A stretch of 36,595 bases of DNA from CAG-791 sp045546175 (GCA_045546175.1 JAZQCI010000002.1:1-36595), one strand, 5' to 3'; positions 14,289 through 23,036 are shown, counted from the first letter of the stretch. Notes: generated by a model not told the origin, from the letters alone. Made by a program: numbers and translations.

Positions 14289-14567
14289 CTATTTTTCTGC
14301 AGCATTCAGTATTTTCTCAACATTCTCTCTGCCGGTCCGGATCACCATATTGAAGATGACCGCCAGGACAACGCCTGCCAGAATCAGCACGACGCCCGTC
14401 ACGCCCACTGCAGTGCGGTGTTCGCTTCCGGTAAAGCCCATATAAGCTGCCGCCACCCCGATCGCGGACAGGACCATGGCATACGTTCTCCACCTGCTGA
14501 TTCGCTTCAGCGCCTCGGACTGTTTCTTTGCTTCTTCAAGCAGCTCCTTTTTACTAAGCTGTGCCAT
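14289..14567 (-). CDS. Small two-helix membrane protein in PTS operon
   Basis: A 92-residue protein with an amphipathic, charged N-terminus (KKELLEEAKKQSEALKRISRWR), two membrane helices (about residues 28-46 and 53-74) and a short charged C-terminal tail. It starts behind AAGGGTG. It lies between the IID gene and the HPr-like gene, 104 bases after IID. That gap contains a hairpin that could attenuate transcription. The family is not recognised. A partner of the HPr-like protein or of the IIC/IID complex is possible but unsupported. Confidence 0.72.
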   Translation of the reverse strand: MAQLSKKELLEEAKKQSEALKRISRWRTYAMVLSAIGVAAAYMGFTGSEHRTAVGVTGVVLILAGVVLAVIFNMVIRTGRENVEKILNAAEK

Positions 14568-14602
14568 CTTTCACCCTTTCAATTACAAGTTGGTTTAACC
14601 AA

Positions 14603-14637
14603 AACAAGGGGAATTCCGTCAGGAACCCCCCCTTGTT
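14603..14637 (-). terminator. Intra-operon hairpin after IID (attenuator)
   Basis: On the minus strand AACAAGGGG and CCCCTTGTT form a 9-bp stem, extended inside by TTCC/GGAA, followed by TTGG rather than a clean T-run. It probably lowers rather than stops read-through into the small membrane protein, HPr-like and ManA-ROK genes. Confidence 0.5.
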
Positions 14638-14671
14638 TCATAAAAGTTCCCAGAACTTTCGTCTCGTATGA

Positions 14672-15511
14672 TTAGTAGGACAGACCCGGGTTGAAGAAGC
14701 CGACCAGAACGCCGACGAATGCGACGATTACCAGAATACCCATAACCTTCAGGGGGCTGAGCTGCTTCTTAGCCATGAGCCACCAGCAGAGGATTACGAA
14801 GATTGCTGTGAGGAGTCCCGGGAAAACGCTGTCAAGTTTTTCCTGCAGGACCATGTATGCTTCGCCTGCCTCGTTGTAAAGAGCAAAGCTGGTCTTTACG
14901 GATACCCATGTCGCGGAAACGGCACCGATAACGACGCCGCCGAGTGTTGTGACGGCTTCACGGATCGCTGTGCCGATATCTCCTACGAGGAATTCGACGG
15001 CCTTTGTACCCATGTCATAGCCCTTGAAGTACAGGAAACGCATTCCGAAGTATGCGAACAGGTTCCACACGATGATGTAGAAGATAGCGCCCAGAGGTGA
15101 ACCGCCGCCGGACATACCCATTGCGATACCAAGGAGGATCGGGATGACGGTACCGACTACCAGAGAGTCACCGATACCTGCGATCGGTCCCATAAGACCT
15201 GCGCGCAGACCGTTGATCGTCTCGCTGTCGACATCTTCCGCACCGTTTGCTCTTGCTTCTTCAAGACCTGCGGTGACACCGACAATGATGGCGCCGAGCT
15301 GAGGCTCTGTGTTGAAGAAAGTCCTGTAAGTGTCCATGGACTCCGCCATCCTGTCGGGGTCATCGGCGTACAGCTCCTTGCAGAGAGGGAGCATGGAGCA
15401 GAGGTAACCGAATGTCTGCATGTGCTCCTGGGAGAAGCAGGTCAGGTTGCCGTAATACCATCTGTGAAAACCGGAATTTAACGCTTTTTTGGATAATTTT
15501 TTCTCAGCCAC
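14672..15511 (-). CDS. manZ: PTS mannose/fructose/sorbose family IID component
   Basis: A 279-residue EIID. The N-terminal cytoplasmic part has the family landmarks FHRWYYGNLTCFSQEHMQTFGYLCSMLPL and FFNTEPQLGAIIVGVTAGLEEARANG, the middle part GLMGPIAGIGDSLVVGTVIPILLGIAMGMS, and the C-terminus carries two helices (about 222-245 and 255-275). With IIC it forms the membrane channel for uptake and phosphorylation of mannose-type sugars. It begins 3 bases after the IIC stop. The manZ symbol is by family, and the true substrate is not shown. Confidence 0.95.
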   Translation of the reverse strand: MAEKKLSKKALNSGFHRWYYGNLTCFSQEHMQTFGYLCSMLPLCKELYADDPDRMAESMDTYRTFFNTEPQLGAIIVGVTAGLEEARANGAEDVDSETINGLRAGLMGPIAGIGDSLVVGTVIPILLGIAMGMSGGGSPLGAIFYIIVWNLFAYFGMRFLYFKGYDMGTKAVEFLVGDIGTAIREAVTTLGGVVIGAVSATWVSVKTSFALYNEAGEAYMVLQEKLDSVFPGLLTAIFVILCWWLMAKKQLSPLKVMGILVIVAFVGVLVGFFNPGLSY

Positions 15512-15513
15512 GA

Positions 15514-16374
15514 TTAGATATCCTCCTCATCATCATCCCAACCATTTTCCGCTGCTGCACTGGATGCTGCCGCTGCAGGTCTTCTGAGTTCGAGCATCTT
15601 GAGCTTAAAGATAATGATTGCAATCATACCTGCGATTACAGTGGAAGCAACCAGGTTGATGCCCATGGAAGCTGCCAGTGTGAAACCTGTCAGATAAGGT
15701 ACAAAGTCAAGAACGTTGCGGACGATCTGCTTGAGCAGGATCGCAATACCTACGCAAGGAAGGAGCGCGCCGACTGTGAACAGAGTCTTCATCGGGATTC
15801 CATCCATGGGAAGTCTTTCCTTGATCAGGTTAACAACGGGCTCTCCTGCCATGCACATGATCACTGTAGGGATCAGGGAGAAGCAGATGTGAGAGATCCA
15901 GGGAAGTACATAGTCAACGAGAGGGAGCTTGTCGTATTCTCTCTTGTCTACCCATGCCCAGCCCATGTGCTGCCAGATCAGGTTCATGGTTGCTGTGCCG
16001 TAGAACAGGACAGTACCGATCGTACCGACCATGGTTCCGAAGGAAGTTGCCAGCGCGGTTCCCTCTGCGGAAGCGGGATCCAGACCGTAGCTCTTAAGAG
16101 CGATCATTGCCAGCGGGATGCCGATGTAAGATACGGCACGAACGTCTGCGGAAACGGTTCCGCCGGGAGTTACCAGCGCGATGTAAACGACCTGCATCGC
16201 CGCGCCGACCATGATGCCGGTGGGGATATCGCCGAGTACGATGCCGCAGACCAGACCGCCGATCAGGGGTCTTCCTAATGTGTAGTTACCGATGGATGTG
16301 CCTCCCAGACCGGGCATACTGGAGAGGGATGCAAACAATCCGAGAATAATTGCCTGGAATATATTAATAGACAT
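15514..16374 (-). CDS. manY: PTS mannose/fructose/sorbose family IIC component
   Basis: A 286-residue polytopic EIIC with a typical start (MSINIFQAIILGLFASLSSMPGLGG) and the family signature GNYTLGRPLIGGLVCGIVLGDIPTGIMVGAAMQVVYIALVTPGGTV in residues 29-74. The C-terminal cytoplasmic tail is acidic and poly-Ala (PAAAASSAAAENGWDDDEEDI). It transports the sugar, with IID, after phosphate relay through IIA and IIB. It sits 41 bases after the IIB stop. Confidence 0.95.
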   Translation of the reverse strand: MSINIFQAIILGLFASLSSMPGLGGTSIGNYTLGRPLIGGLVCGIVLGDIPTGIMVGAAMQVVYIALVTPGGTVSADVRAVSYIGIPLAMIALKSYGLDPASAEGTALATSFGTMVGTIGTVLFYGTATMNLIWQHMGWAWVDKREYDKLPLVDYVLPWISHICFSLIPTVIMCMAGEPVVNLIKERLPMDGIPMKTLFTVGALLPCVGIAILLKQIVRNVLDFVPYLTGFTLAASMGINLVASTVIAGMIAIIIFKLKMLELRRPAAAASSAAAENGWDDDEEDI

Positions 16375-16415
16375 TTCGGTCTCCTTTTCGTGTATCGATT
16401 TTTGGACAGATACGA

Positions 16416-16916
16416 TCAGTCAGTATAGCCGAACTGGCCTCTGAACTTCTTCCAGTTGCCGATCGCCGTCTCTTTGAGCAGAGCGAACTCAACTTCATAG
16501 CCTGCCTTTGTGATCGCCTCGAGTGCATCTGCCTCTTCCTGTGTGATGGACTGGTTGTTGCCGAGCTTTGTTGCGCCGGGTCTGTCATTGCAGGGGCCGA
16601 TGATAACGGTCTTGACATCGCTGGGAACAATACCTGCGTCCACGAGGATCTTCTTCATGTCGATGGGGTTCTTGGTGATCAGGAAATACTTATCCTTGGA
16701 AGCAAGTACCTTGGGTGCTTTTGCGATGAACTCGTCAACCGCCCATACGAATGTCTTCTTGTCGGAAGCACTCTTGTATGCGCCCTTAAGGACGGGGTTC
16801 TTAGCTGCTGCATCGTTGACAGCGATCAGGCCTGTGCAGGGATACTCCAGGGACCATCTTGTAACGGTCTGGCCATGGATCATTCTGTCATCTACACGTA
16901 CGAAAGAAATAGACAT
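16416..16916 (-). CDS. manX: PTS mannose/fructose/sorbose family IIB component
   Basis: A 166-residue cytosolic EIIB. The phosphorylated histidine is His14 in VRVDDRMIHGQTVTRW. Further family features are LIAVNDAAAKNP, FLITKNP and IGPCNDRPGATKLGNNQSIT. It is a separate polypeptide from IIA, as in many Firmicutes operons; E. coli ManX is a IIA-IIB fusion, so the symbol is approximate. It receives phosphate from His9 of the IIA encoded just upstream and passes it to the incoming sugar. Confidence 0.94.
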   Translation of the reverse strand: MSISFVRVDDRMIHGQTVTRWSLEYPCTGLIAVNDAAAKNPVLKGAYKSASDKKTFVWAVDEFIAKAPKVLASKDKYFLITKNPIDMKKILVDAGIVPSDVKTVIIGPCNDRPGATKLGNNQSITQEEADALEAITKAGYEVEFALLKETAIGNWKKFRGQFGYTD

Positions 16917-16957
16917 AATAACCTCCTAATGTGAGCTAAAGTTGAACTGAAACAGGA

Positions 16958-17389
16958 TTACAAATCTTCCTCTTCATCGTCATCTGCCGCGACGACGAAT
17001 TCCTTAATCTGCTCCCTGGCGCCTTCAATGATCTCTTCCTTGAGTTCCTCGGTATCGACATCGTCTTTACCCAGAACTGCCGTAAGAACCAGAGGAAGGT
17101 TCATACCGCCGATCATCGTTGTCTTTGCAAGAAGGCCTTTCTCAGCGATGACATTTGCTGCGGTTGCAAGGGGCGATCCGCCGACGATATCCGCGAACAT
17201 GATGATCTCGTCATCCTCACCGACAACAGAGAGAAGCTCTCTCACGTTATCAGCGAATTCATCAGCGCCCATGCCGTTTTTGAGGCTGGTGGAAAGAACG
17301 TCCTCTCTGTCCTCGCCGCCGAGCATTGTCACTGCTTTGTGAAGACCGGGTGCAAATTCACCGTGGCTGACCAGTACTACATACTTCAA
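16958..17389 (-). CDS. PTS mannose/fructose/sorbose family IIA component
   Basis: A 143-residue EIIA of the mannose class. The active-site histidine is His9 in LVSHGEFAPGL. MFADIVGGSPLATAANV and TMIGGMNLPLVL are typical, and the tail is very acidic (DDDEEEDL). No in-frame ATG exists. TTG at 17387-17389 has a strong GGAGG eight bases upstream, so a TTG start is well supported. It is the first gene of the PTS operon and is preceded by a weak promoter, consistent with activator dependence. Confidence 0.94.
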   Translation of the reverse strand: MKYVVLVSHGEFAPGLHKAVTMLGGEDREDVLSTSLKNGMGADEFADNVRELLSVVGEDDEIIMFADIVGGSPLATAANVIAEKGLLAKTTMIGGMNLPLVLTAVLGKDDVDTEELKEEIIEGAREQIKEFVVAADDDEEEDL

Positions 17390-17430
17390 CTGCGTGTCCT
17401 CCTTTCTTTCTGAACCCCTGAGGCTTCAGA

Positions 17431-17458
17431 ATATTAAAAAATCATTAATTACTGATAA
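17431..17458 (-). promoter_or_regulatory. Weak promoter of the PTS operon
   Basis: On the minus strand TTATCA (17453-17458), a 16-base spacer and TAATAT (17431-17436) precede the TTG start by about 40 bases. The poor match to consensus would fit control by the neighbouring LuxR-type response regulator. This is inference. Confidence 0.4.
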
Positions 17459-17467
17459 AAAGTATAT

Positions 17468-17509
17468 AAAAACGGCGACGCTTGTTCATCTCACAAGTGT
17501 CACCGTTTT
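17468..17509 (-). terminator. Terminator of the sensor/SBP operon
   Basis: On the minus strand AAAACGGTGAC-x-CTTGT pairs with ACAAG-x-GTC-x-CCGTTTT around a 7-base loop and runs into TTTTTATATA, 45 bases after the SBP stop. It separates the sensory operon from the PTS promoter. Confidence 0.8.
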
Positions 17510-17553
17510 GCCGTGATATTTGTCATTAAAAAAAATGACAATTGTCACATGGT

Positions 17554-18900
17554 TCAGTATTCATTTATCTGCAGGCTCTTTAAGTAGTTATTGATCGTCC
17601 GGTTCCATATGATCTGTTCCATTCGGATATTGGACCGGCTCTCCAAAATAGAGCGCACCGCAAGTCCGATCTCCTCCTTCGCGTTCTCATATCCCCTGAA
17701 CCGGGGCTGGATCACGCTCTTTTCCATTGCGCTTTTCAGAATCTCCAGGTTAAAGGCCTCTCCTGTATTCCGGGTGATCCTGCTGAGTGAATCTTCCGAC
17801 TGCGTCACCTGCGGCAAAACAGAGATGCCCGCGGAATAATCGAAAATCTCCGACTGGATCACGGGATCCATGGTCAGAAGCTTCATGAACTCCCAGGCCA
17901 TATCTTTCTGTGCCGTGTTCTCGCTCATGGCAATGGAGAGGATGTCAAGCCTTGAATTATTATCCCCGTTGGGGCCCGACGGCATTGTCACGCAGTCCCA
18001 CTCAAATCCGGAATACTTCATGATGCTGAGTTCCTGGGACTTATAGGCCCTGTATTCGGAGAAAAGCATGGGCTGAAAAGCCACATTGCCTTTGGCAAAG
18101 TCTTTTTCCGAGAGCGCGTATCCGCTGCCGAGCGCCTCCAGCTTTTCCAGGAAAGTGATCGCGTCCCCGACCTCCGGAACCGTAAAGTCGCATCCTCTTC
18201 CCTTCTCGTCAAAGAGAGTGACGTCATTTGCGTCAAAGGCATCGATCCAGGTATAGTTCACCGTCCCGAACTGATTGATGACTCCCGTTCCGTCCCTGTC
18301 CTTTGTCACTTTCCTGCAGATTTCATAGAAATCGTCCCATGTCCAGTCTTTAGCCGGCAGCTCGATATTTTCCCTGTCCAGGATCGTCTTGTTGACGAAC
18401 ATCATATTGGGGGCGCACTCGAAAGGAAGCGCATACTGCCTCCCTCCGTATTGTCCGTATGCATAGGCGCTCTTATAAAAAGCATTCCGGTCAAACGCCT
18501 CATCTTTACTGATCAGGTCTCCCAGGTCCTTGAGGGCGCCGATGCGGGCGAACGTGCTGAAATCCCTTCCGAGAATGAAAAAAACGTCCGGGGCGGAATC
18601 GTTCATCATCTTTTCGGAGAGCCACTCGGAGTAGTCATCCTTCATAATGCCGCTCTCGTACTTCACCTTTACGCCGGGATGCTCCTTCTCAAATGCCAGA
18701 ATCGCGTCGTCGATGATCTTGTTGGCGTAGCCGTTCTGAACGCCCCAATAGCTGTCCGAAAAGACGCCGACCGTAAGAACCTTTTCCTTGGAAAAACTGA
18801 TCCGTCTGAGCTGCCCCGTCATGACAAAAAGCGCAGCAGCAGCAATCAATATGCTCAGGATCACACGGAACCTTCTTTTCTTAAAGAACTCCAAATTCAT
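17554..18900 (-). CDS. Membrane-tethered extracellular solute-binding protein (family 1)
   Basis: The start is ATG 18898-18900 (MNLEFFKKRRFR) behind GGAGG, giving 448 residues. One N-terminal hydrophobic helix (about 14-31) has no lipobox Cys and no good signal-peptidase site, so the protein is probably anchored by an uncleaved helix. The rest is an SBP family 1 sugar/oligosaccharide-binding fold: VLTVGVFSDSYW, FEKEHPGVKVKYESG, APDVFFILGRDFSTF, YALPFECAPNMMFVNK and KDMAWEFMKLLTMDP. No ABC permease or ATPase lies nearby. Its place 3' of a response regulator and histidine kinase suggests it presents sugar to the sensor rather than feeding a transporter. Confidence 0.88.
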   Translation of the reverse strand: MNLEFFKKRRFRVILSILIAAAALFVMTGQLRRISFSKEKVLTVGVFSDSYWGVQNGYANKIIDDAILAFEKEHPGVKVKYESGIMKDDYSEWLSEKMMNDSAPDVFFILGRDFSTFARIGALKDLGDLISKDEAFDRNAFYKSAYAYGQYGGRQYALPFECAPNMMFVNKTILDRENIELPAKDWTWDDFYEICRKVTKDRDGTGVINQFGTVNYTWIDAFDANDVTLFDEKGRGCDFTVPEVGDAITFLEKLEALGSGYALSEKDFAKGNVAFQPMLFSEYRAYKSQELSIMKYSGFEWDCVTMPSGPNGDNNSRLDILSIAMSENTAQKDMAWEFMKLLTMDPVIQSEIFDYSAGISVLPQVTQSEDSLSRITRNTGEAFNLEILKSAMEKSVIQPRFRGYENAKEEIGLAVRSILESRSNIRMEQIIWNRTINNYLKSLQINEY

Positions 18901-18956
18901 TCCTGCCTCCATACCCTTGACGATCACCCTCGCAGATCCTGTACAAGGTTACATGT

Positions 18957-19637
18957 TTAGTTCTCATCCCCGTCAAAACTGTGGATGGTCGCACCCGTCT
19001 GTACGGCCCATATTGCCAGCTGCGTTCTGTCGCGAAGGCCGAGTTTGCTCAGTATAGTGCTCAGGCTGTTTCTCACAGTCCCTTCAGACAGATTCAGCTT
19101 GGCGGCGATCTCCTTGTTGGAGAGACCGCTTCCCACCAGCACGATGATCTGCCGCTCGCTGTTCTTAAGGCTCGCCGACTGTCTCTCGTCCACATTGATC
19201 GTGAGATTTGTCTGTGCCATTCTGGAGAAAAGTCTCACGACCTTGGAAGCTATGTCCTCATTGATCATGGCCGTGCCCTGGTAGACTTTCCGGATGGCGT
19301 CCGACAGTTCCTTCATGGATATGCCCTTGAGAAGGTATCCGCTGGCGCCGAACTTGAGCGCGTCAAACACATACTGATCATCATCAAAGGTTGTGAGAAT
19401 AATGATCTTGATATCCGGATACTTGTCCTTGAGAATCTGTGTACAGATGACGCCGTCCATCTTGGGCATACGAATGTCCATCAGGATCACGTCCGGCTTC
19501 TCTCTTTTGACGCTCCGAATCACTTCCTCTCCGTCAGCTGCCGTGTCCGTCACATAAAAGTCCTCTACGCTGTTGAGAATGATCAGGAGACTCTGCCTGA
19601 TCAGTTCCTGGTCATCCGCAATCAATATTTTGATCAT
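18957..19637 (-). CDS. NarL/FixJ-type LuxR response regulator
   Basis: The start is ATG 19635-19637 behind GGAGGTAAAT, giving 226 residues. The receiver domain (1-120) has the acidic pocket D8-D9, phospho-acceptor Asp54 in VILMDIRMPKMDG, Thr in ILTTFDDD and Lys in SGYLLKGIS. The C-terminal LuxR helix-turn-helix is SERQIIVLVGSGLSNKEIAAKLNLSEGTVRNSLSTILSKLG. It should bind DNA after phosphorylation by the adjacent kinase. The likely target is the weak promoter of the adjacent mannose-type PTS (inference from position). Confidence 0.94.
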   Translation of the reverse strand: MIKILIADDQELIRQSLLIILNSVEDFYVTDTAADGEEVIRSVKREKPDVILMDIRMPKMDGVICTQILKDKYPDIKIIILTTFDDDQYVFDALKFGASGYLLKGISMKELSDAIRKVYQGTAMINEDIASKVVRLFSRMAQTNLTINVDERQSASLKNSERQIIVLVGSGLSNKEIAAKLNLSEGTVRNSLSTILSKLGLRDRTQLAIWAVQTGATIHSFDGDEN

Positions 19638-19679
19638 ATTTACCTCCAAGTCGAAGCGCTCTGCGCCGGACGTTTGTGT

Positions 19680-21008
19680 TTACTGTTCGTCTGATCCCCT
19701 TCGAATGGGAATCACGGCATGAATCGTAAATCCGCCATCTCCCTTATAGTCCAGTCTTCCCCCCAGCATTTCCAGGCGTTCCTTCATATGATGGAGCCCG
19801 AAGCCGGGATTTACATCGCTGCAGCCAATGCCGTTATCGGAAATGATGATGTGCAGTTCTTCTTCCTTGCGGCTGATCGACACGTGGATCTCGGTCGCTT
19901 TTCCGTGCCGGATCGCGTTGGTGATGCTCTCCTGCACGACGCGGTAGACGACGTCCTCCTCATCCTGATCGAGATGCCTGAAGTCCGCGTCGAATTCCGT
20001 CGTGATCAATACGCCGGTCGACCGTTTTGTACTGTCGATCAGTTTATAAAGCGCGTCTTCGAGACCCATGTTTTCGAGCGCGTCCGGATGCAGCGCCTTC
20101 ACCGAGTGCCTGACATCAACGATTCCCGTCCTTGCCACCTCCGCGATCGCGCGCAGCTGCTCTTTGGTCGCCTCAGGAGCGATATCCATCAGCATGATGC
20201 ACGCCTCGATCCCGGTAATGATTCCTGTGAGGGAGTGTCCCAGCGTATCGTGGATCTCTCTGGCCAGCCGGTTCCTCTCCCTTGTCTCCGCCATTCGCGC
20301 GGACTCGTTCGCGTACTCCTCGAGCTTTTCATTTGCTTCCTTGAGCTCTCTGTTGAGAAGGATGATCCTCTCCTTCTCGCTCATCTGCGCGAGGACAAGG
20401 ATCACCATGTAGAAGATAAAGACAAACATATTGACCAGGCTCAGCATATTCAGTATGCCCAGGAACCTGCTCATATAGTCCGCCCGGTAGTATCTCCAGA
20501 TATTCTCAAGAGGGATCGCCCCGATCCATTCCTGCACTATGTTTCCGTTCATGAACAGGTAAAACACGGATACCGCCAAAATATACATGGCCCTCTTCTG
20601 CCAGTCAATCGTATAGCGCATGATATCCGCCAGAAGAAGGACGATCATACCTGTATATCCGAACCCCGTGACGTAGCTGATCGCGATGGCGATTCCGAAT
20701 TCCAGGACCAGTTTGCAGACCAGTTCCGGATGGTTGTTGCACTCCACGGAGAGCAGAAGCAGAAGACTTGCAAACATCAGGACCGCTGAAAAAGGCAAGA
20801 TCCAGTTCATGAGCGGAACCCTTCCGGCGCGGATCAGAAACTCCAGCGCCGAGCCCTCGTGTACATATCCCCAGAGGGCATGGGCCGTACAGAGCGTGAC
20901 AAACAGGATGATCAGGAAATTGAGCAGCACAAGCACCCGGAATACAAGTTCCGGGATCTGCCCCACTTTGTCATTATCTCTTTTTACGATTGCTGTTTTC
21001 TCCGCCAT
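19680..21008 (-). CDS. NarL-family sensor histidine kinase, multi-pass
   Basis: The start is ATG 21006-21008, two bases after the upstream stop, with AGGTGG as ribosome binding site; this gives 442 residues. Six or so membrane helices occupy residues 20-205 with little extracytoplasmic loop. A short coiled coil (about 208-240) leads to a HisKA_3 domain with phospho-accepting His253 in LAREIHDTLGHSLTG, and the HATPase has QESITNAIRHG (N box), IISDNGIGCS (G1) and GFGLHHMKERL (G2). Lacking a large sensor domain of its own, it plausibly detects ligand through the two tethered binding proteins encoded on either side. Confidence 0.94.
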   Translation of the reverse strand: MAEKTAIVKRDNDKVGQIPELVFRVLVLLNFLIILFVTLCTAHALWGYVHEGSALEFLIRAGRVPLMNWILPFSAVLMFASLLLLLSVECNNHPELVCKLVLEFGIAIAISYVTGFGYTGMIVLLLADIMRYTIDWQKRAMYILAVSVFYLFMNGNIVQEWIGAIPLENIWRYYRADYMSRFLGILNMLSLVNMFVFIFYMVILVLAQMSEKERIILLNRELKEANEKLEEYANESARMAETRERNRLAREIHDTLGHSLTGIITGIEACIMLMDIAPEATKEQLRAIAEVARTGIVDVRHSVKALHPDALENMGLEDALYKLIDSTKRSTGVLITTEFDADFRHLDQDEEDVVYRVVQESITNAIRHGKATEIHVSISRKEEELHIIISDNGIGCSDVNPGFGLHHMKERLEMLGGRLDYKGDGGFTIHAVIPIRRGSDEQ

Positions 21009-21010
21009 TT

Positions 21011-21985
21011 TCACTGCCACCTGTCAACATTGTACTGCTCTACGTTTTCTGCGGTCACCAGTTCCACCGGCACGGAAATGTAAGACTCCACCTGCTTTCC
21101 GTCCAGAAGATCGTAGATCGCGTTGGCCGCTTCCTCTCCGATCAGAGAAGGGGACTGCGCCACGCTGGCCTTCATTCTCCCCTCATAGATCAGCTGCTTG
21201 GCGTCCGGAGAAGCATCCACTCCGTAGATATCCACGCTGTCGAGAAGGTTCTTGCTGTCCAGCGCGGCGGCTACGCCGAGGCTTGCCGGATCGTTCAGGC
21301 AGAACACGCTGTCAAACTCTATGCCTTCATCTATGATCTCTTCCATTTTGGGCATTGCGATCTCGAGCTGTCCCTCGCAGGGAACCTTCCGCACAACGCT
21401 GATCTCATTGTGCCCTTCGATGGTATCCAGAAATCCCTGTACGCGCTCCCTTCCGGATGTCGCCGTCTCATGTGTCATGATCACTACCCGGCGGTTCTTC
21501 CCGCTTTTGACCATGTAATCGCCCAAAAGACAGCCCGCCTTGTAATTATCGGATACGATCGTGCAGTCCACCGGCGATTCATCCGAGACATTTGAATCCA
21601 CGACTATGATCCTGACGCCTTGCGCGTGCGCTTTTTGGAGGACCTCAGAGAGGCCGTCCGCATCCACCGGTGTGAGGACCAGGACACTGATTCCCTCGTC
21701 CAGCATCATCTCGATCTGCTCCCTCTGCCTGCGGACGCTGAGCGCGGGATCCCGCAAAATGAGCCGGTCCCCTTCCGCCTCCACGCGATGGCTGATCTGC
21801 TCGTTCAGGATCTCATAGAACTCATTGTTCATTGTCATATAGCTGGCGCCGATCAGATGGGATTTCTCTTTCTGGTTGGTAGACGCGTCCGGCTGCAATA
21901 CCAGATAACCGGCCAGGATTAGTGCACCTGTGCCGGCAAGCAGCGTCATGATCAGCTTGTACATTGATTGGTACGATATTTTCAT
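21011..21985 (-). CDS. Membrane-tethered periplasmic sugar-binding protein (LacI-like fold)
   Basis: A 324-residue protein with an uncleaved-looking N-terminal helix (about residues 9-30, no lipobox Cys) followed by a Peripla_BP_4/RbsB-like fold: HLIGASYMTMNNEFYEILNEQI, LVLTPVDADGLSEVLQKAHAQGVRIIVVDS (hinge and sugar contacts), VSDNYKAGCLLGDYM, FCLNDPASLGVAAAL and YGVDASPDAKQLIYEG. Binding of pentose- or hexose-type sugars is expected. Two bases separate it from the histidine kinase gene. In other sensory systems such proteins present ligand to kinases, and the absence of any sugar ABC transporter supports that role here. Confidence 0.9.
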   Translation of the reverse strand: MKISYQSMYKLIMTLLAGTGALILAGYLVLQPDASTNQKEKSHLIGASYMTMNNEFYEILNEQISHRVEAEGDRLILRDPALSVRRQREQIEMMLDEGISVLVLTPVDADGLSEVLQKAHAQGVRIIVVDSNVSDESPVDCTIVSDNYKAGCLLGDYMVKSGKNRRVVIMTHETATSGRERVQGFLDTIEGHNEISVVRKVPCEGQLEIAMPKMEEIIDEGIEFDSVFCLNDPASLGVAAALDSKNLLDSVDIYGVDASPDAKQLIYEGRMKASVAQSPSLIGEEAANAIYDLLDGKQVESYISVPVELVTAENVEQYNVDRWQ

Positions 21986-22031
21986 ATTGACCTGTATTCT
22001 CCATACTTATTAGTTCAAGGCCCGCTCTGCC

Positions 22032-22841
22032 CTAAGCCAAAAGACTGTCAAGCACCTCCGCAATCCCGTCATGATCATTGTCCGCCGTGTGGAGCGGGAA
22101 TCTCTGCAGGATCTCTTCCGGGGCGTTTCCCATCACATAACCTCTGCCGGCCGCTTCCAACATCTCCACGTCATTGTAATTGTCCCCGAAGGCGACTGTG
22201 TCCTGCGGCGAAACGCCGAGATGATCACAGAACCTGCCGAGCGCATCCGCCTTCGAAATGCCTTTCGCCATGATCTCGAGCAGAATGTCACTGGATTTTA
22301 CGGCTTCCACGCCGGGAAATTCCGCCTTGACTTTCTTCTCGATTTCAAGGATGGTCCCCGGCGCGCAGATGCACAGAAACTTATTGACGCCCGCACCGGG
22401 TGCCAGGTCCTCGACCGTTCCCTCTCGAGACTGCGCCTCCACGATCCGTTCCTCTCTCAGGATCCTCGGATCGCTCCTGTCCGGCGAAATCCAGTCGTCG
22501 ACAGAATAGATGCTCCAGGTCATATCAAACCTGTTCCTGATGAAAAACTGCTCGATCTCCGCCGCGAGCTGCCGCGGGATCTGCCGGTTATACAGAACCT
22601 TTCTGTCCTCATCCATGATCAGCGCTCCGCTGTATGCGATCAGAGCGCACCGGAAGCAGTTCCTCTTCATGATCGGATAGATGCCGGACGGACTCCTCGC
22701 CGATACGATGACGAAAGGTATTCCCATTTCGGAAAGCTTCCTGATCCATGCTGCCGTCCCGGGCATCACACGGTGTTCGGAGTTCAAAAGGGTCCCGTCC
22801 ACATCGCTGAAGACAGCTCTCACTTTGTTTTTTTCACTCAT
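22032..22841 (-). CDS. Cof-type HAD-superfamily phosphatase
   Basis: The start is ATG 22839-22841 (MSEKNKVRAVF) behind GGGAGA, giving 269 residues, normal for the Cof/YidA group (HAD-IIB). Motif I is FSDVDGTLL (nucleophile and acid Asp), motif II SARSPSG, motif III the Lys in GISKADAL, and motif IV FGDNYNDVEML. These enzymes dephosphorylate sugar phosphates and other small phosphorylated metabolites. Its position upstream of the sugar-sensing operon would fit dephosphorylation of an accumulated sugar phosphate, but the substrate is unknown. It diverges from queT. Confidence 0.93.
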   Translation of the reverse strand: MSEKNKVRAVFSDVDGTLLNSEHRVMPGTAAWIRKLSEMGIPFVIVSARSPSGIYPIMKRNCFRCALIAYSGALIMDEDRKVLYNRQIPRQLAAEIEQFFIRNRFDMTWSIYSVDDWISPDRSDPRILREERIVEAQSREGTVEDLAPGAGVNKFLCICAPGTILEIEKKVKAEFPGVEAVKSSDILLEIMAKGISKADALGRFCDHLGVSPQDTVAFGDNYNDVEMLEAAGRGYVMGNAPEEILQRFPLHTADNDHDGIAEVLDSLLA

Positions 22842-22934
22842 ATATATCTCCCAAGTTGAAAATACGCGGCTTTTCACGTGGGCCTGCCTGACGCCTTGCC
22901 AACGGAGACATACTGAAATATTTCAGATTGCTCA

Positions 22935-22963
22935 TCGACAACAAAACCCGTTTGTATTATGAT
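22935..22963 (+). promoter_or_regulatory. Promoter of queT
   Basis: TCGACA (22935-22940), a 17-base spacer and TATGAT (22958-22963) predict a start near 22970 and a leader of about 105 nt before the queT ATG. Confidence 0.65.
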
Positions 22964-22983
22964 ATGTAGTCTGTAAAGAATTG

Positions 22984-23036
22984 ACAATAGCGGCGGGGCA
23001 GATTTTAAGCCGCCCTCAATGCCGACAATTGTTATA
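22984..23036 (+). ncRNA. Structured queT leader, candidate preQ1-type riboswitch
   Basis: The leader can form stem GGCGG (22992-22996)/CCGCC (23010-23014), while the loop bases GGCA (22997-23000) can pair with TGCC (23020-23023), giving an H-type pseudoknot. An outer ACAAT/ATTGT (22984-22988, 23028-23032) could close it. An A-rich stretch then leads into the AAAAAAGGAG ribosome binding site. Known preQ1 riboswitches fold as H-type pseudoknots and often control queT, but the sequence does not match the class I or II consensus as I know them. The class is therefore unassigned. Confidence 0.4.

Noticed and set aside
17510..17553. ATTGTC/GACAAT-type inverted repeat near the SBP stop as an operator
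   Set aside because: It lies between a stop codon and a strong terminator, downstream of the operon, so a promoter-operator role is unlikely.
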